Origin: Oculatella sp. LEGE 06141
GTDB lineage: Bacteria > Cyanobacteriota > Cyanobacteriia > Elainellales > Elainellaceae
Length of the DNA stretch: 64,000 bases
Direction: 5' to 3'
NCBI RefSeq assembly: GCF_015207605.1
Contig: NZ_JADEWO010000004.1
Span: 1 to 64,000, forward strand
How positions within the stretch are numbered: position 1 is the stretch's first letter; each line of letters begins with the position of its first letter. Made by a program: the position numbers and the translations under genes. Below are positions 17,548 to 26,295 of this stretch, piece after piece. Under the pieces are notes generated by a model. That model was not told the DNA's origin. It saw only the letters and a list, made by a program, of their open reading frames with translations, and searched no databases.

Positions 17548-18981
17548 ATGCGTATGAACAGCACACCAGCATCTGTTAATCAACAAAGTAGCCATGATGG
17601 TTCCAGGCTTCGCCTGGACAACGAAATTTTTATCTCGTATTCTCGCAAAGATCAATCGTTTGTTAAGACATTAGACGCGGCATTGCGGCAGTTGAATCGT
17701 AACCCCTGGGTAGATTGGGATGACATTCATAAAGGAGAAGAATGGTGGGCTGCGATTCAACGGGGCATAGAGGGAGCCAATACATTTATCTTTGTAGTGT
17801 CTCCCGATTCAGTTGCCTCATCGGTTTGTCGAGATGAAATTGAACATGCGGTCAAGCATAACAAGCGGCTGCTGCCAATCCTGCGACGAGAAGGGTTTGC
17901 TCCAGAGCAACTGCACCCTGCGATCGCCAGTCACAATTGGCTGTTCTTTCGGGAAATAGAGGCGTTCAATTCAGCTTTTAGCGAATTAATTCAGGCGATC
18001 GACACGGATCTGGATTACGTTCGTGCCCATACGCGATTGTTGGTACGGGCGATCGAATGGCAAACCAAAGCACAAAATCAAAGCCGGTTGCTGCGGGGTA
18101 TTGATTTAGACGAAGCTAAGCAATGGCTGGTTCAGGGCAACGGTAAAGACCCACAACCAACGGCTCTGCATGTTCAATACATTGAAGCCAGTCTTCAGGC
18201 TGAAACTGCTCAGTTGCGGGCACGGCAAAAAGCTAAGTGGATCGTTAGTTTAACCACCGTTGCTGTCAATATGGTGCTGGTTATTGCAGGATGTTCGTGG
18301 TTTTACAACTATGTCACCGAGCAGTCGTGGCAACGAGTGCAGGAGAATTTAGAGAGTGCTTTTAAAGCCGGACTGATTGGTATTGACGGAGACGACTTTG
18401 AAGAACTGTCAGACCTCGATGATGACGGTTCTCCAATGGATAGCGAATATTATCAGGAACATCAAGATTGGCTGCATACAGTTCACGCCGCTTTTCCTCG
18501 TGCTGTCCTGCGAACCTACATCCAAGCAGAGGCGGCCAATGAAATTATTTGGATTGGGGATAGCTCCAGAGCAACGCAGACTGTGGGCATTCAAGCTCTC
18601 GGCAGTTATTCTACTCAATTTAATACAAGCTACTCTCCGAACTATGGCAAACCGCGAGAACTAGAAGATATGTCCTTATCTGCGCTTGGGACGCAGATCA
18701 GCGAAGCTGTCAACATTGTGATTACACAACCCTACACGGATGAATTTGGCACCTGGGTTTCAGCCTATGGCGGGCCAATTAGAGACTCGGATGGAGAAGC
18801 CGTCGGTGGATTAAGGGTTGACTTCAGAGAAGACTACGTGAGGCAAGTCCAGCAAGATGCCCGCCAGGGCTTGATGGTGATTTATGTTATTAGTTTTATT
18901 TGGCTACTGCTGCTGAGTTCCATTATCCTGCGGGTTACACGTCCCGCTGAGGATAGGTTAACACGATCCCAGCGGCAATAA
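17548..18981 (+). CDS. TIR-domain protein with two membrane segments and an extracytoplasmic sensor-like domain
   Basis: This 477-residue protein begins with a TIR domain (about 25-150: EIFISYSRKD, WVDWDDIHKGEEWW, FVVSPDSVASSVCRDEIEHA). The Glu of CRDE (about 97) sits where bacterial NAD-cleaving TIRs carry their catalytic Glu. A helical linker leads to a membrane segment (about 231-254), a roughly 185-residue extracytoplasmic region resembling a Cache/PAS-like sensor (late part GTWVSAYGGPIRDSDGEAVGGLRVDF, typical of Cache strands), a second membrane segment (about 442-461) and a short basic tail. This is chemoreceptor-like topology with the TIR at the N-terminus. A link from an outside signal to NAD cleavage or assembly is plausible but inferred. 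The gene has no obvious partner. Confidence 0.85.
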   Translation: MRMNSTPASVNQQSSHDGSRLRLDNEIFISYSRKDQSFVKTLDAALRQLNRNPWVDWDDIHKGEEWWAAIQRGIEGANTFIFVVSPDSVASSVCRDEIEHAVKHNKRLLPILRREGFAPEQLHPAIASHNWLFFREIEAFNSAFSELIQAIDTDLDYVRAHTRLLVRAIEWQTKAQNQSRLLRGIDLDEAKQWLVQGNGKDPQPTALHVQYIEASLQAETAQLRARQKAKWIVSLTTVAVNMVLVIAGCSWFYNYVTEQSWQRVQENLESAFKAGLIGIDGDDFEELSDLDDDGSPMDSEYYQEHQDWLHTVHAAFPRAVLRTYIQAEAANEIIWIGDSSRATQTVGIQALGSYSTQFNTSYSPNYGKPRELEDMSLSALGTQISEAVNIVITQPYTDEFGTWVSAYGGPIRDSDGEAVGGLRVDFREDYVRQVQQDARQGLMVIYVISFIWLLLLSSIILRVTRPAEDRLTRSQRQ

Positions 18982-19133
18982 CTTTACTCGTTTGCTGTGG
19001 AACCTGGATAGAAAAGCGATCGCCTTTGCCAATACCATAGGACAACATGAGCACAAGGCCGTGTGCCTATCAGGTTAGTTGGTGGCGGGCGATCGCTTCA
19101 ATGGCTGACTCAATCACTGACTAAACTCAGACG

Positions 19134-19265
19134 TTACTTTTGGCTGGCGGTTTTATTGCCCCAGGCGATTGTGGCTCGTACCAAAAATACACCGACGGTA
19201 AGGGTGCCAACAATTACCAGCGTGAGGATAAGCGTCAGGGGCGTTAGCGTTGTTAAACTGTCCAT
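19134..19265 (-). CDS. Possible 43-residue single-pass membrane protein
   Basis: An ATG at 19265 opens a 43-codon frame: a short polar start (MDSLTTLTP), one clear membrane helix (LTLILTLVIVGTLTVGVFLV) and a basic end (RATIAWGNKTASQK). Size and layout resemble the tiny membrane proteins common in cyanobacteria. The Shine-Dalgarno is weak and there is no neighbour to support it, so this is a moderate call. Confidence 0.45.
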   Translation of the reverse strand: MDSLTTLTPLTLILTLVIVGTLTVGVFLVRATIAWGNKTASQK

Positions 19266-19349
19266 AATTATCGGTTTGATCCAAACATTGCCTTTTGAGA
19301 TTAAAAGTTATGCTCCGACTTTCCCTCTTACATAAGTAGGATCAATGGC

Positions 19350-19506
19350 TAAGAGGGTGTCTGAGAATGGCTCAACATTCTAAACTAGCCCCCTAAATCC
19401 CCCAAAATTGGGGGACTTTGAAACAGAATTGATTCGGAAGTCCCCTAACGTTGGGAGATTAGGGGGCGGTTCGAGTTGGAGCTTAGCACTTTAAGACATC
19501 CTCTAA
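19350..19506 (-). repeat. MITE-like element B, copy 2 (151 bases, TAA target duplication)
   Basis: The element (19353-19503) is the inverted copy of that at 10740-10891, with one indel and one substitution between them over about 151 bases. It is flanked by TAA on both sides. The different target triplets (TTA and TAA) and the near identity point to separate, recent insertions rather than a segmental duplication. Confidence 0.85.
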
Positions 19507-19850
19507 GGAGTATTCCTGCCATGCTACCGAAGGTAATATCTCCACCTAATCTCTAACTAAAGGCAGAAGCGAGGTTGGCAGTAAATTACCCGCAAAAGAA
19601 TAAACGGCGTTGCTGAATCATTGACGGTTATGAATTCGTCCCACAGCGTTCAACTTTAGACGTTCCGAATCTTCAAAGCTCATCAGAATGATGAGGTGTA
19701 GAGAGCGATCAGAGCCATGACTGCATTAATCTGTGCGGATATGGTTGCCGATCGCCCCTTAACAAATAGCCCCACTCATCTGGCAGTGAGTGGGGGTTAG
19801 GAGGGAGACAAAGCGTATCGCTAGTGAATCATTGAGATGATCACCGTTTA
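19507..19850. other. 344-base stretch without a gene
   Basis: No open frame with protein-like composition is seen. A short GC-rich dyad near 19768-19800 (CCCCACTCA...TGAGTGGGGG) lies about 50 bases beyond the stop of the following minus-strand gene and may act as its terminator, although its T-tract is poor. Confidence 0.35.
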
Positions 19851-20237
19851 TTAGCGATTTAAGGTACTGTCGCGTTCGCTATCAAACCGCTCGGTCAATC
19901 GGTTCAAGCCTTCGTTGAACTCATCCTGGTGGCGATCGGTCAGCCGATAGAGTCCACCATTGAAGGCATCTTGGTGACGATCAGACAGGTTCGTTTCAGT
20001 GGTTAGCCCCTTGTTCAGGTTGTCGCGATAGGATTCACTAAAGCGATCGGTCAGCCGATAGAGTCCACCGTTGAAGGCATCTTGGTGCCGATCAGACAGA
20101 TTCACATCTGTCGTTAAGCCTTTGTTTAAGTTATCGCGGTACGAATCGTTGAAGCGCTCGGTGAGGGCTGAAGCGGGAGCACTGGCGATCGCAGATAAAG
20201 CAACAACAGACAAACTAGCAAGAATAAGGCGTTTCAT
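19851..20237 (-). CDS. Secreted repeat protein of unknown function
   Basis: This 128-residue protein has a clear signal peptide (MKRLILASLSVVALSAIASAPASA, cleavage after ASA at about residue 24). The mature part has two near-perfect repeats of about 37 residues (RF-x-x-SYRDNLNKGLTT-x-x-NLSDRHQDAFNGGLYRLTD) followed by a shorter third unit (RHQDEFNEGLNRLTERF). The repeats are charged, rich in Asn, Asp and Arg, and look helical. A ribosome-binding site (GGAGC, reading GAAGGAGCTAAAACC) precedes the ATG. I recognise no family. It is likely periplasmic. Confidence 0.75.
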   Translation of the reverse strand: MKRLILASLSVVALSAIASAPASALTERFNDSYRDNLNKGLTTDVNLSDRHQDAFNGGLYRLTDRFSESYRDNLNKGLTTETNLSDRHQDAFNGGLYRLTDRHQDEFNEGLNRLTERFDSERDSTLNR

Positions 20238-20552
20238 GGTTTTAGCTCCTTCGTTCCTTTTGTGAGATGCAGGGGTTTCCTGGCTTGATTACTAGAATGC
20301 GCCTGAAGCCTGAACCTCACTTGAACGGCAACTGAGAGCAAGCTAATCCTTGGCTGAGAAAGCTGAGAAGGGCGATTGCCTTCTGCAAGTATGCCGGGAG
20401 AATCGTGAACCAGTGACTATAATCTGGCTAGCCCTGAGGATTGAATAGCAACCAGACAGGGCAGTCGTTTGGCGACAGAATAGTACCGTTCAGCTTTAAA
20501 AGTCTGCTATACAAAAGCTGAGGTAAATTGATGCGCTTTGGTAAAACGGTCT
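20238..20552. other. 315-base intergenic region
   Basis: The region separates two divergent genes and must hold both promoters. A short frame from the ATG at 20531 (16 codons) is not convincing. I see no repeat or clear hairpin. Confidence 0.35.
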
Positions 20553-21131
20553 ATGGTCAGGTGGCTTGGATTCAATCGTAAGAGGGAGCGAGCGCAGGCC
20601 TATGCGAATGGGCTAAAGCAAGACTTCAACAACCTGATTGACGAATTGAAGCTGGAGCCGTTGCAAACGCGATTCCTCAAGTCTCGCTGGCTCGAACAGG
20701 TTTTGTGGATGGAAGGACGCGCCGCCTACTGCCGCGATCGCTACTATAACCTGCGTTTAATGACCATCATTGGTGGTGTCCTTGTTCCAATTTTGGTGAC
20801 TCTACAGGCAGACAGTGCAACAAATATCAATTATTTTTTTCGAATTGGGGCGATCGGTTTAAGCGGTTTAGTCGCCGTTAGCTCAGCGGTCGAAGAGTTT
20901 TTTCACTATGGGGAACGCTGGTATCATTACCGCCGAACGGTGGAGTCACTCAAGGCAGAAGGATGGCAGTTTTTTCAATTGAGCGGTATCTATCGCCCTT
21001 ACGCGGTACAGGGGCACAGTGCTGCTTTTCCTCTCTTTTCTGAGCAAATTGAGGACATCATACGCCAGGATGTAGACATTTATGTAAATCAAATGACACG
21101 AGAAAAGAAAAAGGAAAAGTCAGAATCATAG
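20553..21131 (+). CDS. DUF4231 membrane protein (SLATT-like)
   Basis: This roughly 192-residue protein has a helical N-terminus, two closely spaced membrane segments (MTIIGGVLVPILVTLQ and IGAIGLSGLVAVSSAVEEFF) and a conserved C-terminal stretch (WYHYRRTVESLKAEGWQFFQLSGIY). This is the DUF4231 pattern, related to SLATT domains, some of which are thought to act as pore-forming effectors in conflict systems. I chose the ATG at 20553; a TTG at 20538 would add five residues. The end is strongly basic (KKKEK). No nucleotide cyclase or sensor gene is adjacent, so a defence role cannot be claimed. Confidence 0.75.
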   Translation: MVRWLGFNRKRERAQAYANGLKQDFNNLIDELKLEPLQTRFLKSRWLEQVLWMEGRAAYCRDRYYNLRLMTIIGGVLVPILVTLQADSATNINYFFRIGAIGLSGLVAVSSAVEEFFHYGERWYHYRRTVESLKAEGWQFFQLSGIYRPYAVQGHSAAFPLFSEQIEDIIRQDVDIYVNQMTREKKKEKSES

Positions 21132-21207
21132 GTTGCTCAGTGGGACTGGGGCAGTGATGGCTGGCTCAATGCCCCAGTGACATCCAGCGATCGCTCAATC
21201 AATCGAT

Positions 21208-22719
21208 TTAAAGCGGATAGGTTCGTGGAGAATGCTGAACGGTAATCCAATGATCGGTAGTAAACTCTGCGATCGCCCAGTCGCCCCCAAAACGACCAAT
21301 TCCACTATTCTTCTCGCCACCGAAGGGAGCATTGGGGAGATCATTGACCGTCTGATCGTTAATGTGCGTCATGCCCGCATCCATGCGTTGGGCAAAGCGG
21401 AGTCCACGTCCCTCATCACGGGTAAAGACTGCGCTCGCCAACCCATATTCTGTGTCATTCGCAACCTGCAGCGCGTCTGCCTCATTGCGGACTTTGATGA
21501 TAGGAGCGATCGGGCCAAATAACTCCTCCTGAGCAATGTTCATTCGATTTGTGACCTCTGCAAAGACATGAGGTGGTAGCATCAACCCATCTGGATCGCC
21601 ACCCAGCAATTGACGCGCACCTTCCTGCCGCCCATTTTCAATGTGCTGGAGATGAGCATTCAACTGGGCTTCATTGATGATGGGGCCGATATCAGTATCG
21701 GGGTCGTTTGGGTCGCCTAGCTTCAACTGACGGACGCGATCGACAAAGCGATCGACAAATTCATCATAAACATGCTCATCAACAATAAGCCGATTGGTAC
21801 TCATGCAGATCTGGCCGGAGTTCAAAAACTTACCAAACACAGCCGCATTGACTGCAAGCTCCAGATCAGCGTCGTCTAATACAACCAGTGGACTGTTGCC
21901 GCCCAATTCGAGCGAAGCCCGTTTCATGATCGGGCTGGAGACTGCCAACTCGCCAATGTGTCGCCCCGCTTTCGTCGATCCGGTGAAGGTAACGACGCGC
22001 GGAATTGGGTGGCTGACGAATGCATCTCCAATCTCGCGGGCTGGCCCCGCTACAACGCTAAGCACACCGGGTGGAAGTCCCGCTTCTTCAAAAATCTTGG
22101 CAAAGATTAGCCCTCCCGTAACAGGCGTATTTGAGGGGGGTTTTAGCACCACCGCGTTGCCCAGCGCCAAAGCAGGAGCAACCGATCGATTGGCAAGATT
22201 GAGGGCAAAGTCCCAGGGGCTAACCACTGCCACCACACCCACTGGACGGCGATAGACGCGGCTTTCTTTACCGGGGATATCAGACGGAAGAATGCGTCCC
22301 TCAACCGCATAGGGAGCAAAAACGGCCTGTTCCATCACATCCCGTGCCGCCTTCCATTCCAGCATGGCTTTTTTGCGTGGGCTACCGGCCTCCCGAATAG
22401 ACCATGAGATAATCTCATCCTGACGGGCATCCATGATGTCGGTTGCACGACGCATGATGTGCGATCGCTGACTGGGTGGAGTGTCTGCCCACGCCACTTG
22501 AGCCTGTTTCGCCTCTTGATACGCGTCTTCGAGATCACGTTGATTCGCCGCTGCAAGTTCCATAATCACGGTTTGGTGATATGGATTAATTGGTTTCAGT
22601 TTGTGTTCAGAGCGGCCTGTAACCCATCGCCCACCAATGAATAAGCGATCGAATCCGGTATAAGGAGTGGGTGAGTTGGCCGTTGAATCAGTCGTTTTGT
22701 TTGGGGTCGTTGCTGTCAT
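21208..22719 (-). CDS. NAD(P)-dependent aldehyde dehydrogenase
   Basis: This 503-residue aldehyde dehydrogenase has NAD-binding and catalytic motifs in order: VVSPWDFAL, FTGSTKAGR, the active-site Glu in ELGGNSP, the nucleophilic Cys in NSGQICMS, and EELFGPI. Overall it resembles the benzaldehyde/vanillin dehydrogenase group, but the substrate is not certain. I chose the ATG at 22719 because AGGAGA stands seven bases before it; the open frame extends to 22782. It oxidises an aldehyde to the acid in the cytoplasm. It is divergent from the glutamine-synthetase-like gene. Confidence 0.9.
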   Translation of the reverse strand: MTATTPNKTTDSTANSPTPYTGFDRLFIGGRWVTGRSEHKLKPINPYHQTVIMELAAANQRDLEDAYQEAKQAQVAWADTPPSQRSHIMRRATDIMDARQDEIISWSIREAGSPRKKAMLEWKAARDVMEQAVFAPYAVEGRILPSDIPGKESRVYRRPVGVVAVVSPWDFALNLANRSVAPALALGNAVVLKPPSNTPVTGGLIFAKIFEEAGLPPGVLSVVAGPAREIGDAFVSHPIPRVVTFTGSTKAGRHIGELAVSSPIMKRASLELGGNSPLVVLDDADLELAVNAAVFGKFLNSGQICMSTNRLIVDEHVYDEFVDRFVDRVRQLKLGDPNDPDTDIGPIINEAQLNAHLQHIENGRQEGARQLLGGDPDGLMLPPHVFAEVTNRMNIAQEELFGPIAPIIKVRNEADALQVANDTEYGLASAVFTRDEGRGLRFAQRMDAGMTHINDQTVNDLPNAPFGGEKNSGIGRFGGDWAIAEFTTDHWITVQHSPRTYPL

Positions 22720-23061
22720 GGAAAGTCTCCTGAGCAGTTTTCGGGCGGATACCGTCGATCTAAGAAGGGGATCAATCGGCAAGTCGTACCGAAACCTGAA
22801 TAGTCCTAAATAGCTATGGACTTTCGTTTTAGCGGCGATCGCGGTTCTGCTTCATCTACCTTATGGTTCGAATGAGGTTAAAGAGGACGGTTCATGAGCG
22901 GATGAGCCGTCGGATTGGAGCGATCGGCGTTGGAGAGGAGCGATCGCCCCAATCTGGCATCATTTCATAGAGTCCTCCTGTACAATCATTCCATCCCAGG
23001 AAGCAGAACCGTCCATTCTGGTTTGGTTCTCTGTGTCTCAGTTCCTCATCCCCTTTTCCCT

Positions 23062-24396
23062 ATGGAGACCGATCCGTCTGTCTATCTCCAAAAACAAGGT
23101 ACTCAATTTGTGCGCGTCCTCTGGTGCGACAACGCCAACGTCATTCGGGGTAAAGCGTTTCATACGAATTTTCTAGCAGACCATTACCAGCATGGAGTCG
23201 GCATTTCGATCGCTCAACAAGCCATTCCAGTGATGTATGATGCTGTCGCTCCTGGCAGTGGTTTGGGGCCTGTGGGTGAAGTATGGCTGGTACCCGATTG
23301 GTCTACCTTAAATGCCCTGCCCTATGTTCCCGGTCATGCACGAGTAATGAGTGATATGCACCTGGCAGGCGAGCCTTGGGCGTTGTGCCCACGCGGGTTC
23401 CTGCGGCGGATGATTGCTCAGGCCGCCGCCGAGGGGCTGCAAATCATGGCGGCCTTTGAAAATGAATTTTACTTATTGCAGTTCACCGCAGACGGCATGT
23501 TTCCTGCGGATGATACGGTGTTTGCTTCTACCCTGGCGATGGATCTGAATCATGCCGTGATTGGAGCGATCGCCAATGCGCTGTTAGCTCAAAACATTCC
23601 GGTCGAGCGCTACTATCCCGAATCTGGCCCCGGCCAGCACGAAATCGCAATTCGCTACACCCACGCAATGCAGGCGGCAGACTGGCAAATCGCTTTTCGA
23701 GAAACGGTGCGGGGCGTAGCGCTTCAGCATGGATTACGAGCTTCATTCTTACCCAAAATTTTTGCTGACAAAGCCGGAAGCGGCTGTCATTTGCATTTGA
23801 GCCTCTGGCGCGATGGTCAAAACCTTTTACCCGCTGCGTCTGGAACAGGAGACCTCTCGCCGATCGCCCGATCGTTTGTTGCCGGAATTTTAGCTCATCT
23901 TCCGGCATTGATGGCGCTTACGGCACCCAGCCCAAATTCCTATCGGCGGCTTCAGCCCCACTTTTGGAGCGGTGCCTATCGCTGTTGGGGCATCGATAAC
24001 CGAGAGGCGGCGGTCCGGGTACCCAGCAATCCGCAACCGCCCAGCCCCACGCACATTGAGTTAAAAACGGTGGATGCTTCTGCCAATCCCTATCTGGCTC
24101 TGGGTGCGGCGATCGCCGCCGGATTAACAGGGATTCGGCAACAGCTTGATCCGGGCGACCCGGTGAGCATTGACCCAGGTTTCCTGCCTGACCTGGAGCG
24201 GCAGCGACGGCAGATTGACCGTTTGCCCGACTCGCTAGGGCAGGCGATCGCTCACCTGACCCAGGATGATCTGTTGCTGCAAGCGCTTGGCGCTGAACTG
24301 GCTCAAGCTTTTCTGGCGGTGCGTACGGCTGAATGGCAAGCGATGAAAGGTATGGTACTCGAAGAAGAAATTAAGCTATTGCTAGAGCGGTATTGA
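23062..24396 (+). CDS. Glutamine-synthetase-like protein, C-terminal FluG type
   Basis: This 444-residue member of the glutamine synthetase superfamily retains AFENEFYLL (metal-binding Glu), GPGQHEIAIRY, AGSGCHLHLSLW and NREAAVRVP (Arg of the active site), so it is probably an active ligase, perhaps joining glutamate to an amine rather than ammonia. The usual N-terminal beta-grasp domain is present (QFVRVLWCDNANVIRGK). I chose the ATG at 23062; the open frame runs to 22915, but the added 49 residues look non-coding. It is translationally coupled to the amidohydrolase downstream (TGATG). The two correspond to the two halves of fungal FluG. Confidence 0.88.
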   Translation: METDPSVYLQKQGTQFVRVLWCDNANVIRGKAFHTNFLADHYQHGVGISIAQQAIPVMYDAVAPGSGLGPVGEVWLVPDWSTLNALPYVPGHARVMSDMHLAGEPWALCPRGFLRRMIAQAAAEGLQIMAAFENEFYLLQFTADGMFPADDTVFASTLAMDLNHAVIGAIANALLAQNIPVERYYPESGPGQHEIAIRYTHAMQAADWQIAFRETVRGVALQHGLRASFLPKIFADKAGSGCHLHLSLWRDGQNLLPAASGTGDLSPIARSFVAGILAHLPALMALTAPSPNSYRRLQPHFWSGAYRCWGIDNREAAVRVPSNPQPPSPTHIELKTVDASANPYLALGAAIAAGLTGIRQQLDPGDPVSIDPGFLPDLERQRRQIDRLPDSLGQAIAHLTQDDLLLQALGAELAQAFLAVRTAEWQAMKGMVLEEEIKLLLERY

Positions 24397-25517
24397 TGGA
24401 GCTAACCCATATTCCAGCGATCGATCAACATGCCCACAACCTGGTGCGCTCGGAAGTGGCAACCACCACACCTTACAGCGCTGCGTTCACTGAGGGCTAT
24501 GCGGCTGAAATTCGCGATCGCCATGCTCGCCACACTCTGTGCTACCGTCGCAGCGTACGGGATGTGGCGACTCTGCTAGACTGTGAGCCAACCGAAGCGG
24601 CTATTCTGGCCTGTCGAACCCGGCTTGGCTTAGATACCCTGACCGATCGCTGTTTTAATGCCGCCAACCTGAAGTCGATCGTGCTGGATGATGGCTTTCT
24701 GCCCGATCAGATCCTGCCGTTGGCATGGCATCAGCAGTTTGTGCCCACCCACAGACTGTTGCGGGTAGAGTGGTTAGCCGAACAACTGATTGCTCAGGTC
24801 AATCGGTTTGAGATTTTTCTGGAATGGTTTCGCAGTGAACTGAACCCACCGCCCGCCGGAGTGGTGGGTTTTAAGAGCGTGGCCGCTTACCGTACCGGAC
24901 TCGACATTCAACCGATTCCATGGGAGGTGGCAGAAGATGCTTTTTATGACCTCAAATATCGGTTCCCAGATGCGCGTGTGCGGCTATCCAATAAAGCTCT
25001 AATCGATTTTCTGGTTCATCAAACGCTGGCGATCGCCGCCCAGTACCAGCTTCCGGTACAGTTTCACACGGGCTTTGGTGATCCAGACCTCGACTTGCGG
25101 CTCGCCAATCCGCTGCATTTGCGACCCGTACTGGAGGAGCCGCTCTATCGGTCGGCACCGATTGTTTTACTTCATGCGGCCTACCCCTTTACTCGCGAGG
25201 CGGGCTATTTGGCCTCGGTTTACCCTCAGGTCTATGTCGATTTTGGTCTGGCTGTGCCGTTGCTGAGCGTAGCAGGAATGCGGCAAACGGTGCAGATGCT
25301 AATGGAACTCAGCCCGACGAGCAAGTTGATGTATTCCTCGGATGCCCACTTCATTCCAGAACTCTATTACCTGGGAGCAAAATGGGGACGCGAAGCGCTG
25401 GGGCAGGTACTCGATCAGGCGATTTGCGATCGCGACCTTACGGTACAAGAGGCTGAGGCGGTGGCGATCGCTATTCTTCACCAAAATGCGACTGACCTCT
25501 ATCCCATCGAGAGTTAG
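24396..25517 (+). CDS. Amidohydrolase, N-terminal FluG type
   Basis: This 373-residue TIM-barrel metal-dependent hydrolase has His-x-His in DQHAHN (about residues 10-15), a metal-ligand His in VQFHTGFGD, a further His in VLLHAAYPF, and the terminal Asp in YSSDAHFIPELYY. The last segment (LYYLGAKWGREALGQVL) is typical of the FluG/amidohydrolase_2 group. Its ATG overlaps the stop of the ligase gene, so the pair is made in step. The likely job is to process, or supply glutamate from, a gamma-glutamyl or related amide; this is inferred from the pairing. Confidence 0.85.
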   Translation: MELTHIPAIDQHAHNLVRSEVATTTPYSAAFTEGYAAEIRDRHARHTLCYRRSVRDVATLLDCEPTEAAILACRTRLGLDTLTDRCFNAANLKSIVLDDGFLPDQILPLAWHQQFVPTHRLLRVEWLAEQLIAQVNRFEIFLEWFRSELNPPPAGVVGFKSVAAYRTGLDIQPIPWEVAEDAFYDLKYRFPDARVRLSNKALIDFLVHQTLAIAAQYQLPVQFHTGFGDPDLDLRLANPLHLRPVLEEPLYRSAPIVLLHAAYPFTREAGYLASVYPQVYVDFGLAVPLLSVAGMRQTVQMLMELSPTSKLMYSSDAHFIPELYYLGAKWGREALGQVLDQAICDRDLTVQEAEAVAIAILHQNATDLYPIES

Positions 25518-25545
25518 TCTGGTTTTAAGGCAGTCAATTATTCTC

Positions 25546-25722
25546 TTAGCTGTTGGCAAGCACCGATGTTGCCAGTACGGGAACTTCTATTTGGATATTG
25601 CGAGACTTCGAGAATTGAACCACAGAGAGTCCATCGGCTGACGCGGCGATAAAGGCGAAGGCAATGGTGATCGCCAGGGCATTCAAAAAGGCATTGATGG
25701 GGGAAGAGGAGTCAAGCTTCAT
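25546..25722 (-). CDS. Possible 58-residue membrane protein
   Basis: A minus-strand frame from the ATG at 25722 encodes a short polar start (MKLDSSSPIN), one hydrophobic helix (AFLNALAITIAFAFIAASA) and a polar end. The helix could be a signal peptide or an anchor. It is convergent with the amidohydrolase gene. There is no strong Shine-Dalgarno and no family match to my knowledge, so existence is uncertain. Confidence 0.35.
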   Translation of the reverse strand: MKLDSSSPINAFLNALAITIAFAFIAASADGLSVVQFSKSRNIQIEVPVLATSVLANS

Positions 25723-26295
25723 AGGAGTGGCTGAGCAGTAGGGGGTGAACTGTCGCGATCGCCTGAGACAACCCCATCTTATTCAACTTTTTTAGGAACT
25801 CCAATGGTTCAACCGTAGGTTTACTGAAGTCTCATTAGAGATTTATATTTCTTGAAAGTTTAGTTAAGTGATACTACGTAAGTTTCTCAATTGAATGCTG
25901 TTTAGCTGGATGGCGGACTGCTGAAAGCCCTTGAGAGAAAAAATTTTCTAAACTATTTTAGGTAAATAAGGATCGTTCCTTGACTGGCTAACCCATCTCT
26001 GTGGCGGCAGGTTTTAGCAGATCATGCTCAGCTTAACCGCTAGCATCGTACTAAGAAGATGTTTGCAAAGGGTTGGTAGGTTACTCAAACAGATCTCTAA
26101 ATCTCCAAGCTTAGGTGATTGCTAGGCCCGTTCTGCTTCAACGTCTCCAGCGTTGAGGGATTCAGGGAGCGAATTCATTGGCTACCGTTCAAACATGCCC
26201 ACCTACACCTACTGTGAAACGGAGGTTTTAGCACTTTTTGTCAGTCAATCAGGTGTTGTTCGATCTACATGTTGTTGACGTTCTTCCTAAAATCT
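25723..26295. other. 573-base stretch without a gene
   Basis: AT-rich in the middle, with no convincing frame on either strand and no repeat shared with other parts of the window. It presumably holds the promoter of the following gene. Confidence 0.35.

Noticed and set aside
17061-17572. Two overlapping minus-strand frames with protein-like pieces
   Set aside because: They would need a frameshift to join, overlap the TIR gene start and match no family I know.
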